Assembly: GCA_002633005.1 (NCBI GenBank)
Contig: NMRA01000339.1
Span: 86,510-150,509, forward strand
DNA length: 64,000 bases
Source: Phoronis australis
Lineage: Eukaryota; Phoronida; Phoronidae
Direction of reading: 5' to 3'
Position numbers and translations under genes: made by a program. The first letter of the stretch is position 1, and each line of letters starts with the position of its first letter. A model generated the notes under the pieces. The model was not told where the DNA came from. It was given only the letters and a program-made list of their open reading frames with translations, and made no database searches. Below, piece after piece: positions 52,301 through 62,100 of this stretch.

Positions 52301-55300
52301 GACGTTACTAACCTCGACTCCGACCCAGAACCCATTGCTTTCCCATGCGGGACTCATTAGCTGCTTCTTGTAGAAACCTGACACTTTGCAGCCAAGCTGT
52401 AACAGAAAGTGCACATAAAAATTGTAGCTTAGCAAGTTTTATAAAAACAAGAATCTCGAACAAAGTCTTTGACGTGTCTGTCGTCCATTGTTATGCAAAC
52501 TCTTGATAAAATGTTGCGGTCGTACTGGGCATGCCCAGGAAAACTATACAAACGAGTGGTTCCGATTAATTGTCCGAACATCCGGAGTACAAGACAAGAT
52601 CACTGAAAGTTGCGTCCGCAATATGACAGAAACACTCGAGATATTTACTTCACTCTTCTGAGAGAAAACGTTTCTATTGATTAATTGCAAATAAAATCTA
52701 GGAAGTCTTGACTGTTAAGTCGACCTTTGCGAACATCATTGTCTGGCTGATTGCACAGCATGCAGAGCTAGTGTTCCATGCTGTATGTCTAAAGCGAGAG
52801 GAATTGGATCCACATACCAATTTGCCCATGTTTCCGGTGAGATACTTCTGATCAAGAATGGCAACTCTTTCTTTGCCTGTCAAAGTGCTGGCTGGCACGG
52901 TCTGAGAGGGCTTATGGTCGAATAGCCAGACTACTTCAAAGTTAGCTTCTTTAGCCGTCGTGTACTGGACCTCACACTTAAAGTTCATCGACTGCTTGTC
53001 CTTACCAATGTGTGGCCCCGTGAGTTGCGGGGGTTGGGTCAGTTTAGGATATGCATCTAAAGAAGGAAAACAAGCAAACGCGTTTGTTCGGCTGGTGTGC
53101 CAAATGCTGAGCCGGCGAATTCGGCGGTCTTCAGTGGGGGGCGCCAGAGAGAAATATAATTATGGAATGCCATGACCCACGACATGCTCCGTTTTGTTCT
53201 GACAGATTTACATCAAAGCAAAACAAGCGATTCGATTAAAGCTGGTTTCGCCAGACAAGACTAAAGCAAAAACCGAACCACGCCTATTAGTCTAATGGAA
53301 TTGGTCGCATAGTAATCCTTACCATGATAAGATTTAATTTCCGTTACCAACTTAAGTCACAGGCAATATGTGTATGCGCCATTTTCAAATTCGCAATTTT
53401 AGGGTTTGACATCCCAAGTCTGAAGCGTTTCCTTGGACCGCAAATCATGATTTCGATGCTCTTATTGGTAATGGGAATCGAAATTATAAAATCCCATCAC
53501 GGTAATGAATACAATGAGGCATGTTTTATGAAAGTAAAAAGTTTAAAACGATTCCACTTTTTTAGCTTGCTAAACAGGGCAATATTCAACTTTTTAAAGT
53601 CTGCGAGTTAGCAGCCAAATTGCGTAGCCAATATGTATACTGATATGGTTAGTTCCAACAATCCAGTTACCTTTTGTACAGGGCGGGAAGCCAGATGCAG
53701 AATAGGTGCCACTGGGACAAGGAGTGGCGGTTCCTGAAAAAAGACAATGATTAGCTTAAGAGAGGGCATCATAACCATTATCCGGACAAATTTAAAGTAT
53801 TAGGCTTTAAGTGGGATAACATGAAATCAGCGGCAACGCTTTTCAAAGACTTTGACGATGACGATGATGTTGCTGGTGATGATGACCACGGTGGCGACGC
53901 TCGTGATGATGACGACCATGTTGGGGATTACGATGATAATGATGTCTATGCAATTGCTGATTGTGATGACAATGGTGACACTGGAGATGAAGATGGGGCA
54001 GCTGACGATGATGATGACATTGTTTTGTGATGATGATGTTGATGGTAACCATGACTGTGCTGAAGTTAACGACGACGTAATAATGAAATAGGCTTGGGGA
54101 TAATCATGATGACGTCGATGAAGATCACGATGATGATGATGTTTGTGATAATGATAATAGCAATAATGGTGACGATGATGTTAGTATGGTTATTACGAAG
54201 GAGATGATGACTGGTGTACAGGAAGCACAAGGTCCAACATCACAAATATGACGTCATGATCGATGAGGGAAGTTGGTTGAGGCAACAGAGATGATGACAG
54301 ATTTGAGAACATGACATGTAAAATACCTGCGCAATAAGCCATAGCGCAGGCTTTGGTTCGAGTCAAGTAGTAGACAAAGAAACTGCCGCAATTTTTCACT
54401 TTTATGTCGTGAGACATAGCACAACACTTGTCGCCAGGCTTTATAGACGGCAATGAAACACAAGCCTTGCGGGTCACGACGCCATCAGCGACAGCTGGGT
54501 GAGCGCCATTCATCCAGATCGGCGCGTGTGTACCGCAGTGAAACAGGTCAATGCACTTGCTTGGCATCATTCCTCCTGATTTGCTGAAAAAGACGAATTC
54601 TTGAAATCAGTTTTATATCCCTAGATACAGCTGGAAATTTCTTTGAAAAAGCTTAATAGACGAATAGGACTAATCATTTTAAAACACTGGCGTTCGTATT
54701 GGTCTTTGCCTAACATCACCAGTTTTGACACTCTGAAACGAGAACCTTTCTTGAAAGCCTTGTAGGTCAAATTTGCATATTTTACTCGCGAAATCAATAG
54801 AAGTTAAAGTATTTGGCACTTTCTAGTTGATTTATATGCCAAAACGCATTTTTGACGTCTAGCTTAGTAAACACTCTGGCATGTCGGAGCATGGGCAATA
54901 AGTCCTCCACGGTAGGTAATCTATAATGTTCGCGCATTAATGCCTCGTTGAGTGGCTGAGGGTCTATGCAAAGTCGAAGCTTGCCGTTCGGCTTCAGGAC
55001 AACAGTCATTTGACTCACCCATTCGGTGGGTTGAGTGACTGGGACCAAGACACCCAGGTTAACTAACCGATCGATTTCGTATTTGACCGAATTTTTAAGC
55101 GTTATCGGGATGTTGCCGGATGGTAAAGCGCGCGGCTTGACGATTTAGATGTACTGTATGTAGTTGGGCCTCCCCCAAGTGGCCCAGATTGGACTCATCG
55201 GCCTCTACTTGTGATAAAAAATTGGTGTCGTTGATTGTGATCAAGTCCATATCAAGAACAGTTTTCAAACTCAACAAACACTGCATGTCATCGGGCACCA

Positions 55301-58300
55301 CAACAAAGACAACGGTATACGGTTGGCTGGTGAATATGTTAATGACGGGATAGTGTCGCTTCGCCCAGGGGTGTAACGCATTCTCCACTGCATGAAAACG
55401 GTATTTTTTTGACGTCGGACGAATGTCCTTAGCTTTAACAAAACGTTTACTGATGGTGTTGACGTCCGCACCAGTATCAACCAGGAAACGTATCTGGCTT
55501 CCGTTGACCGAAAATTTAGCTGTAATGCCGTTTTTCTTTGCGTGGGCGGAGACTGGTTGTAAATAGGTACCGTAAGTGTCGGTCGTCTGACGTTTCGTCA
55601 ACTTGTCTCACGTTGTTAGGGGGGCACTTAGCCTTAAAATGATTCCTTTCGCCGCAGTTTTCGCAGGTTTTTCCCCAATAAGGCGGGACAGTCAGACCGC
55701 CGCAATGGGTATCTGCCGTCGCAAAACATGGATTCGCGAGTTTCGTAGGTCGACCGAGATTTGAAAACGGATTTTCCACGGGCGGAGCGCGATAAACGTT
55801 GGATAGAGGGTACCGGGTTCAATGCTCGCGGTTTCTGCCGCCTTACAGAATTACTATGCACTTTGTTAATGTGAGTCCCACTTCTCGCAACAAACGTTTT
55901 CGAGTGTCCTTATCGTCTATTCCAAGTACTATTCTATCTCGACGACTGGTCGTAGTTGCTTGTTGTCATTAAAGTACGAATCGCAGCAAGAAACGATTCA
56001 AAACTTTCGCAGGGACCCTGTGAACGCGGGTTGAACATAAATCTTTCATACGTTTCATTAACCTCCCCCACGGCAAAATTGTCAAATTTGACCAAGATTT
56101 CAGCTATAGTGCGGTCTGCACCTTCTGTGTTTAAACTTGAAACCGTTATGCTCTCCTACGGCGTGCAGTAGCAATGCCACCTGGTAATCCCTGGGATGCT
56201 CGTCCATGAGTTGGGCAATAACGCTATAATTTTGCCACTTTTGCTTAAACAACTTCCAGCTTTCCCTAGAGGCTGAGCCAGAAAAGTCCGGGGCCGATGG
56301 AAGGCACAGGTTTCGGTTTGGGGGGCATGTTGCAAAGTCAGTACGCACCGAAGTGACAGGGACAGAGGCCGGCGAGAATGAGGTCAGGTCGGTGGGCGTG
56401 TAAGATATCGCCAGTAAAAACGGGAAGTACGGCACAACCGGTTCAAAAGGGCACTACGACTGTTCGCTAAACGCTTCACACGCTGCCACCATGTTAAGTT
56501 AGGGTCTGATGACGCTGATTCTTAGTCGATCAAGAGAAAAACAACTCTACCGATAGCCGGAGCAGTATATTGTAACCAACAGACAGACATCGAATGTCGC
56601 GTCGTGGCCGGCAACAATACTAACTACTCTGCACTACTCAACAAGCATGTACGTGTACTAGAACTATACAACACGATTCATCGTCAGGCACACATTCTTT
56701 GCAATGTGCGACGTGCTCACACAGTCATTATTTTGGTTTGAAAAGTTTATTTCGTTTTTACAAACTTAAATAACTTAGTAACAAAAAACTTTCAGTAACG
56801 TATGTCATTCTAACTGATCCAAACGCTTTTTAAAACGAAAGCATTCCCTTTAAACTCATCGCCAGGAGAAATATCACATTGCTGACGTCGTTTATTAGTT
56901 TCATTGACTGCACTTGATTTACTTTGCTGATACCGTCGGGTCAAACGGCAATGAAATCTGGGCTGGGTTCCGTAGACCGTTTAAAACAAATTCATTCCCA
57001 CAATTCAACACTACAACGCCTCTCACAAGTCATTTCAGTGCCATTTTGTTAACGTAGGCCAGTAAGCTCTCGAGCATACTCGAAAAACGAAACTGATGAA
57101 AGACGCGCACAACGTAGCCCATGGCTTCCGCTCAAGTGTAAACACGATGATAACGTTTCACACATTTTCAAAGTTTTTGGACAAGGCAAACTGGTGTATT
57201 CGTAGTCACATGTAACCTGGAAATCAATCTATTGTTTTTGCTATCAAGAACTCTGTTGCAGACTTTATCAGTTTGAATGCTACGATTTCTGGCGCTGGAT
57301 ATGACGCGGAGTGCACTGGAATTGGGAAGCCGCTTATGCAACTTATATCTGTGCACCACTTCACCAAAATGGCAACTGTTGTATTTGCGATACAGTGATG
57401 CAAAACGACGGCAGTGTTTTGGCACGTTTACTTTTAAGTGACAGTGAAAATTTTATACATTTGAGACAAGAGCTCCTCACAAGCAACTAAGTCAACACCT
57501 GCGCAACGTTAACCTGTCTTTTGAGTCCCATACCAGTAATTACGTTCAATACATTTTTTAACTTAAACGCAACATTTTTCGGCACTCAACTGGGTTCGTA
57601 AGAGCCAAACTTTGCTGGAGACTCAGTGGACTACGCTTCGAACAAAAAAATCACATTATACGAATGGTCGTACTTGGGGGTTTTGAGCCGACGTAAAGGA
57701 TACGCACTTACCTGGTAAAGCGGTACCAGCCATCTCTCAGCCCTCGGTCGCACAACAATACGTCGCTTCCACTGGGGACAAAATTTTGACTACGCCGAGG
57801 CTCATTAATTTCTGAATAGCCCTTGCATGGATCCAAAGCCTTTAGGGGAAGAAACAGTGCTGAAAACCAACCAGGAAAGGTTATGCAAAAAGACGAAACA
57901 CTTAAAAATAAAGATCACATTTGAAATTGAAATATTAAAAACTCCGTAAAAAATAGGTGCCCTCCCTATACGTGTAAATTTGTCAACCAAATCCTTCAGT
58001 TTAACCTATTGTAAAGAATTTTCATTTAAAATTTAGAGTCCGTATTTTGACCTGCCTATGCGCAGATATTTTAAACAACATTCCCATCTAATTCTACGAA
58101 ACGCAATATCAACGTTATACAACCCTCGACAGCGCTTCAAAGTTTAATGGAGAAAATGTGAACACTCCTTACAAGATTTGCTAAACGAGCAATTGTGACC
58201 TACGCTTTATACGACTTAGGCTATAGGGACATGGACAGCGCAGCACTGAAGTAAGTGGGGTAGGCTGTACCCAACCCCCCATCCCCCTATGGTGCGCTGC

Positions 58301-59154
58301 CCATGAGGGAACGAATACTGTGCCTGCCAAGAACCAAAATATCCAATCTATCACACAAAATCAGTTTTTGGCCACAATGAAATTAAAAACCGAACGATCG
58401 CCGCACAAATAAAAAAGTTCATGTTCAAATCAACGTTTCGTCTTTTCATTAGACATCATCAGGATCATATTTACAACAATTTAGGACAACAAGTGCCAAC
58501 ACACAGCTCAGGTAACATCCATAGACTGAAGTGAGAGATACATAGAGTATAGTCAGTAGCTGGTCATCACCATAGTTGCAGGGTCACTGAGCTCTGCATG
58601 TTATTCAGATAATCAGTGGCATGCTGGTTCTGAATGGCCAATGACTCTTTAATGTACAGTAACTCCTTATGAGGTTCTCTGCAGATAATACTATAAGAGT
58701 ATTAGCTACAATCACCAAGCCAACTCAGTACAAAGATGTTTTCAGTTCATCGGCAGAATTTCCAATAGTAAGCCTCAGGGTGTACACCCCATCTCTACTT
58801 TAATGGAACCCCAAAAGTAAACGCAGTTGTACGTTCAGAAACGTGGGACGGAAAATGCAACATAAAACAGACCGCAAACGTGAAACGAGTCTTGCTTTTG
58901 ATAGACTGTCGTTGACACTGTCCATTTTGGGAAACCCTGCAATATTTGTGTCTCCAAAAGGAGACCAGCAGGCATTTATACGAAGAGAAACATTTGGAAT
59001 ACACACTCATGGGTAATCTACATGAAAGGCAATACCCGTTTGCCCCTCAGAAAAACAGTAGGACCACCCATTCGCTTTAAACAGTTGGTTAACTTGAACA
59101 TTTCTACTTACCGCACGCCAATACTGACGCAACGAGGAAACTACTAATGGACAT
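35406..59154 (-). CDS. VWDE: VWDE-like secreted protein (signal peptide, D8C, VWD, EGF, Cys-rich tail), 20 coding exons
   Basis: Predicted secreted, Cys-rich protein of about 1016 residues. Exons in transcript order: 59112-59154, 57712-57859, 54327-54583, 53671-53733, 52818-53056, 52313-52396, 50061-50199, 49346-49628, 48448-48511, 47721-47921, 46833-47041, 45377-45521, 44332-44455, 43286-43458, 40790-41058, 40224-40326, 39581-39692, 38799-38923, 37051-37165, 35406-35560. Each junction is AG/GT and all phases agree. A signal peptide (MSISSFLVASVLACALF) leads into a D8C domain (about 25-149), a VWD domain (about 404-577, CTSSGDPH to CGTFDGN), one EGF repeat (773-799) and a Cys-rich C-terminus. 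Order and spacing match the N-terminal half of vertebrate VWDE, which is longer because of a tandem EGF array absent here. The function of VWDE proteins is poorly known; a role in extracellular matrix or regeneration tissue is reported for vertebrate members. Orthology is inferred from architecture and needs a tree. Confidence 0.88.
35906..36905. mobile_element. 1000-bp non-autonomous DNA transposon with 5-bp target duplication
   Basis: It begins CAGTGGCGGATCTAGGATG and ends AAATCCGCCTATG. AAATC flanks it at 35901-35905 and 36906-36910. It contains G-runs near both ends, a tRNA-like segment on the minus strand (36163-36230), and no transposase. It lies in the last intron of the VWDE-like gene, only about 145 bases from the exon at 37051-37165. 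It is related to 4653-4781 (ends) and 27278-27870 (ends and interior). Confidence 0.8.
36163..36230 (-). repeat. tRNA-like (pol III A/B box) segment inside the 1000-bp element
   Basis: On the minus strand: GGTGGTGTAGTGGTAACGCA (A-box-like) and GTCGTGAGTTCGAGTC (B-box-like) at SINE-like spacing. No closed cloverleaf, so it is not a functional tRNA. It is conserved with 27547-27614. Confidence 0.6.
40790..41058 (-). CDS. VWDE: VWDE-like gene, EGF-like exon
   Basis: Contains a single EGF-like repeat CLDNCNFRGNCVKGVCKCN followed by GFAGEDC, preceded by a helical-looking segment. The acceptor is ACCTAG|ATTTC, not the more obvious downstream TTTCAG, because only the former keeps the phase and continues DIK-ISDDLTFAKD. 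No further EGF repeats follow, unlike vertebrate VWDE. Confidence 0.88.
42048..42225. repeat. MITE-like repeat, GCGCACCCAGCC-terminus family, copy 3 (partial)
   Basis: Shares AACAAAAAGT, AAAAGTCCACTAAA and the end GGCTGGGTGAGCGCATG with copies at 6481-6722 and 8662-8822. The left terminus is not recognisable. It lies in an intron of the VWDE-like gene (41059-43285). Confidence 0.5.
42318..43030. repeat. 356-bp near-identical direct duplication separated by a single N
   Basis: 42318-42673 and 42675-43030 are equal in length, and I count three mismatches by eye. The N at 42674 separates them exactly. They lie in the VWDE intron 41059-43285. Equal length, very low divergence and the N at the joint point to two allelic contig ends placed side by side rather than a genomic tandem. 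Confidence 0.85.
43286..45521 (-). CDS. VWDE: VWDE-like gene, post-VWD linker exons (45377-45521, 44332-44455, 43286-43458)
   Basis: These encode IPYGESLFDKVP, a basic segment RLRRSTTYHDLD, and PTPSGLTKKTATEYC...CVEDIK. The WRxxxGESLFD and PTPSGLT...C...C motifs are characteristic of VWDE after the VWD domain. Some Cys spacing suggests a C8-like subdomain. The RLRRS motif resembles a furin-type site (inference). Confidence 0.85.
44581..44696. repeat. MITE 'AGTAACGCTAGGACCT' family, copy 3 (reversed)
   Basis: Reverse-complement relative of 22037-22164, with CACTAACGCTGGGACC at the left and AGTGAGGTCCTACTGAAC at the right, and AAATGAGAACACGTGA inside. It sits in a VWDE intron, 126 bases upstream of exon 44332-44455. 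Confidence 0.65.
44830..44992. repeat. Dispersed repeat family 'ATGCGAG...ACGGAACCCAGC', copy 2
   Basis: Parallels 17660-17862: CAAGTATGCTCG, GGTTGGAATGTT, GTGAGATAGAATTC, TTCCGTAAGC, and the end TCTACGGAACTCGG. In intron 44456-45376. Confidence 0.5.
46150..46455. repeat. Degenerate tandem repeat of about 21 bp
   Basis: Successive units resembling CGCCCAGGATGAAATTATTTT recur between about 46304 and 46390 (CGCCTAGGTTGAAATTATTA, CGCCCTGACGGAAAGTATTT, CACTCAGATGGAAACTGTTC), with weaker outliers before and after. In a VWDE intron. No coding sense. Confidence 0.6.
46833..49628 (-). CDS. VWDE: VWDE-like gene, VWD domain exons (49346-49628, 48448-48511, 47721-47921, 46833-47041)
   Basis: The domain opens with CTSSGDPHLRGFD at the end of the first exon. 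It continues with YHLYRPGEYVYYL, then VHVRTWIC...CNCGVAAREGNDVVEVDLC, and closes with TAGVCGTFDGNSKNDF. These are the signature pieces of a von Willebrand type D domain. In place of the usual GLCG of mucins it has VCGTFDGN, as in VWDE. A calcium-binding role for the Asp/Asn residues of that loop is inference from VWD structures. Confidence 0.9.
53229..53610. repeat. Foldback MITE, copy 2
   Basis: Carries the same arms as 18213-18534: AAAGCTGGTTTCGCCAGAC at the left and AGCTTGCTAAACAGGGCAAT at the right. The spacer has TATGCGCCATTTTCAAATTC. It is in the VWDE intron 53057-53670. Confidence 0.65.
53671..53733 (-). CDS. VWDE: VWDE-like gene, small Cys-rich exon
   Basis: A 63-bp exon in phase 1 on both sides, encoding GTATPCPSGTYSASGFPPC, a short Cys/Gly motif like those of ephrin-receptor or GCC2/GCC3 repeats. 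A symmetric phase 1-1 exon could be skipped or duplicated without breaking the frame. Confidence 0.8.
53845..54190. repeat. GAT/GAC trinucleotide-rich repeat
   Basis: Long imperfect run of GATGAC-type triplets. It gives acidic Asp-rich frames on one strand and His-rich frames on the other, typical simple-repeat artefacts. It lies in the VWDE intron between exons 53671-53733 and 54327-54583, ending about 140 bases from the latter. Confidence 0.9.
54327..57859 (-). CDS. VWDE: VWDE-like gene, D8C domain exons (57712-57859 and 54327-54583)
   Basis: The first exon encodes the D8C opening motif LDPCKGYSEINEPRRS followed by CDRGLRDGWYRF. The second encodes MPSKCIDLFHCGTHAPIW and KVKNCGSFFVYYL, ending AYCA. 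This is the eight-Cys domain shared by uromodulin, GP2, OIT3 and VWDE. The 3.1-kb intron between them contains a decayed gypsy retrotransposon in the same orientation. Confidence 0.9.
54810..55048 (-). pseudogene. gypsy-type reverse transcriptase, N-terminal fragment
   Basis: Shows fingers/palm motifs WVSQMTVVLKPNGKLRLCID and FTKLDVKNAFWHI, including the first catalytic Asp. Homology stops shortly after, before the second catalytic Asp pair, so the domain is truncated and inactive. Confidence 0.85.
55095..55601 (-). pseudogene. gypsy-type aspartic protease region
   Basis: A 168-codon open stretch with the retropepsin signature LVDTGADVNTIS at about residues 40-51 and flanking beta-strand-like sequence. 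The C-terminal part leads toward RT, but the RT piece (from 55048) is in another frame. Part of the degenerate element at 54810-56492. Confidence 0.8.
55634..55779 (-). pseudogene. gypsy-type gag nucleocapsid zinc knuckle
   Basis: Contains one CX2CX4HX4C motif (CENCGERNHFKAKC) preceded by a Pro/Gly-rich stretch, as in nucleocapsid. It is in a different frame from the gag core upstream and the protease downstream, consistent with frameshift decay. Confidence 0.8.
56481..56491 (-). other. Possible primer-binding site of the gypsy fragment
   Basis: On the minus strand TTAACA is followed by TGGTGGCAGCG. A CA-ending LTR followed by a TGG-starting PBS is the usual arrangement. It lies about 45 bases upstream of the gag-like frame. 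The matching tRNA was not identified. Confidence 0.35.
56955..57100. repeat. Dispersed repeat family 'ATGCGAG...ACGGAACCCAGC', copy 3 (reversed)
   Basis: Reverse complement of the 17.7-kb copy in outline: GCTGGGTTCCGTAGACC at the left, CATTCCCACAATTC in the middle, CTCGAGCATACTCG at the right. In the VWDE intron 54584-57711. Confidence 0.45.
58235..58305. repeat. Short inverted-repeat element
   Basis: ATGGACAGCGCAGCACTGAAG at the left and ATGGTGCGCTGCCCATG at the right are inverted relatives around a C-rich centre. A similar phrase, CACTGAAATAAGTGGGGGC, is at about 24805. Possibly a small MITE; boundaries are uncertain. It lies in the first VWDE intron. Confidence 0.4.
59112..59154 (-). CDS. 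VWDE: VWDE-like gene, first coding exon (start codon and signal peptide)
   Basis: ATG in a good context (CCAAAATGT, A at -3), followed by 14 hydrophobic-biased codons and a donor GCG|GTAAGT in phase 1. It joins exon 57712-57859, whose acceptor TTTTCAG|CACTG continues the hydrophobic run. I chose this start because it is the only upstream exon found with the right phase and a signal-peptide character. Additional 5' untranslated exons are possible. Confidence 0.65.
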
Positions 59155-62100
59155 TTTGGAATGCTCAAATTAGCTTCCTGGCGGTGCAACGTCTAGTAGC
59201 TACTGTGCATGTAAGTTCTATCTTGCCAGATACACTTTGCAGCCTGGTAAGGTCTAGGCATATCAATTCTAATCTGTTGATAAGGACGTCTCATGGATGT
59301 GATGACACCTTTAATCTTGATTAAAGACGAACCGGGGACCGATTTGTACAAACATAGTGATAAGGGATCTCAATACCAAGTTCTATTGTTTATTTCGTTT
59401 CAAACAATCGGAACGATATCCGGTTACGCGAGAACTGTCAATGAACACTGCAAACAAATGTGCCTGGTCCCATGTTCGCAACCTATAGTCGAAGAATCTC
59501 CTAGAATAGCTTACATACAACATGGCTTAAGCGTCCACGGCCAACATCTCCACTGACATCTTATCTGCCGTCGTTGTCATCAGTTGACATTCCGTACTTT
59601 CTAAACACTTGGTGTCAGATTTAGAATTAATACTTGGGAATATTAGAAAACTATCAAACAGATGCCGTTGTCGTTGGGATATACTGATATTACACGAGTA
59701 CAACAAGTACTAATTTATTTCAAGAAGCAGCGCAGGATTAAGAAAACTGTAGGAAGTCAAGAAGTACCCATTAAAGTAAAGTGGAACCAAAGCGTGGGAA
59801 TAATGTCTGCACAATCAGAATTGCATGGCCAAAGTGGTGTTTTTTACTTAAAATGTCAAAACACATTTAAGAACCCTCTCTCTTATTTCCAACGATTTAA
59901 ATCATTAGAAATTAATTGTTCAAAATGTTTGATTTTTAGTGCTATGCATGATACTTCGCTGCAGTTGAACCATAGCCATAATCTGGCATTGCTAACAGGA
60001 CGCTCAAAGAGGGCAAGCGGTTAATTGGTTTCACGAAAACCAGCAATGCATAGCGTGCATGTTTGGATCTCCGAGGCGGTTTCCATAGAATAACTGAAAA
60101 TGGCAGTTATGGATCTGAACCAAACATTCAGGATATGAAAGAGATTGTCGCAGAAGTCGCGGAAGTCTTTTGATTTCTGATGACTCAGCAAGCGACAGAC
60201 TTGAATGTTGAAATCATTGAAAAGTTTATACTAAGATATTATTTCGATAAATACGTCGTCATCGACTTATTCCCAACACAGACATCTTGTTAATATATTT
60301 CATAAAGAAGTCAAGCTGAGACTTTCATCGATTGTGACTGGACTACTACATAATCTCGAGCCATATCCGCGCTTCTCCGAATTTCCGCGGGGAAGTGAAG
60401 AGAGCCACAGTGTGGTCAATTAGCAAGTTGTCAGAGCCACCACAAACGCAACACCCCGAAATTCCTTACTATATCATAAACCACGGGAAAAGAAGTAGCA
60501 ATCTTTTTGATTTTTTACTGTTTATTATTACGAAAAACAAAATGTACAATAAGAAGAGTTAAGCCCAGAAAGCCCTGGAATATCTGAGCAGCCATCTTTC
60601 GCTACTTTTCACAACCAACACAGTGAAGGATGACTAGCGCTGTGATTGGTTGTCCCGATTATACGTAGTATGTTTCGACCAATACATGCACGTACCTCGA
60701 GATCAGCTAATTAACATTTCGCCAGATAGTGATTGCGAGTGTTCTGTGACATGCGATACATGTAGATACTTCAGGTAAAAATCGTGAACAGAAGTGTGAA
60801 TTTAGAATGGAAGCCTAATGTCGCGATATTTGGGTAGCGACGAGTAGCGCAGAGAATATTGTGGGCGTTGGCAAACCAAGGCTGCGACTTTTAGACACGA
60901 AATCCCCCCCCCCTCCCAGCGTGTTCATATGCTTCCCTTGTAATGCATGGGGTACTTCGACTAATAGACCCTCACTTACCATTCGGCTATGAAAACATCT
61001 GAGCTACATGAAATAAGCAACAAATAGGCATACATAGATATAAAATACAACACCCCCTCTCCGCCATGGTTCTGTTTTACATGGTTCTTACACTTTTAGT
61101 TCGTACCATGCCTTGAAACTCTGCTATTCCCAATAGTTACAAAACGGCTTTCGTGAGAAATTTGTTTCCCAGTACCAGTGCCAGGAGTCTAATCTGTGTA
61201 CTCTCAAGTCGAACTTGAAATTATTTTTGACATTTTGCTTTATACGAACGTGTATTTTGCGTAGGGACCCAAATACAATACCGCATATTCAGTGCAAAGA
61301 CTATGGCCAGTAGAATACATATTTCACTAGGCGGTTGCTAATTGTCTTCAGTTAGATTTTCATCGACAAAACAATGATGGATGTATTGGACCGATCACGA
61401 GGACATTTGCAGGTTTCATTTGACGACAGCGAGCTGGGGCCCGTACAAAGACACCGACTAGAGTTCATTCTACGGGAGAGCAATGATCCCCTCAGCATTT
61501 GGTCACGGTAGGTCAAGCAGAAATCCAGAAGCATATGGAAAGGGAATCCCCGAACCAGCCACGTCAAGAGGAGACTGCGAGGCACCTATCTATTCTCCCG
61601 CAAGTTTGGAAAAACATACTGGCTTAAAACACACGTGTTTCTGAACAATAAACCGCCAATGGTACAAATATAATTGTTACTGTGGCGCAATAGCATATAA
61701 AGCAACAAAACACAATCATGTTCGTAATGATGTATTTTCAAGAAATTGATTAATTACAAAAATTATTACAAAACGTAACACTGAATTAAGGTTGTGCTGG
61801 ACCTCATAACCACATATCTATCAATCAACACATTTTAACTCAATAAAAGTATATATTTTCTGAAACATGAAACCCGTGGAATTACATTTTTGACTCAATG
61901 CTAATCTGCCATTAATTGGGTCACGTGGCTTGATATAAATAACACTGAAAATGAAACCTAAAAACGCTGCTATCATTCCCATTTCATTTCATAAAACTTA
62001 ACATTTTTTTTCATAAAAATTACACTTTTCGATAACTCCTCAAGCTAAAGCGAAAAACATTTAAAAACAAGCCCTAACAACATTTCGGAGAACAGTGCAT

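Larger units (their letters stand above)
54810..56492 (-). mobile_element. Decayed Ty3/gypsy LTR-retrotransposon fragment
   Basis: Four pieces in minus-strand order. The gag-like region (about 56435-55960, crossing frames) contains WKLFKQKWQNYSVIAQL. A CCHC zinc knuckle, CENCGERNHFKAKC, is near 55.66 kb. A retropepsin with LVDTGAD is near 55.47 kb. The N-terminal reverse transcriptase (about 55048-54810) has CIDPQPLNEAL and motif A, FTKLDVKNAFWHI. The catalytic YxDD box, RNase H and integrase are absent, and frames change several times, so it cannot be active. It lies in the VWDE intron between the D8C exons, in the gene's orientation. A possible primer-binding site is at about 56481-56491. 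LTR borders were not resolved. Confidence 0.85.

Noticed and set aside
53821-54091. Asp-rich and His-rich frames on both strands
   Set aside because: Simple GAT/GAC triplet repeat read in different frames, located inside an intron.
59662-60024. 120-codon plus-strand frame as a new gene
   Set aside because: No recognisable domain, no splice partner, ordinary composition; cannot be supported.
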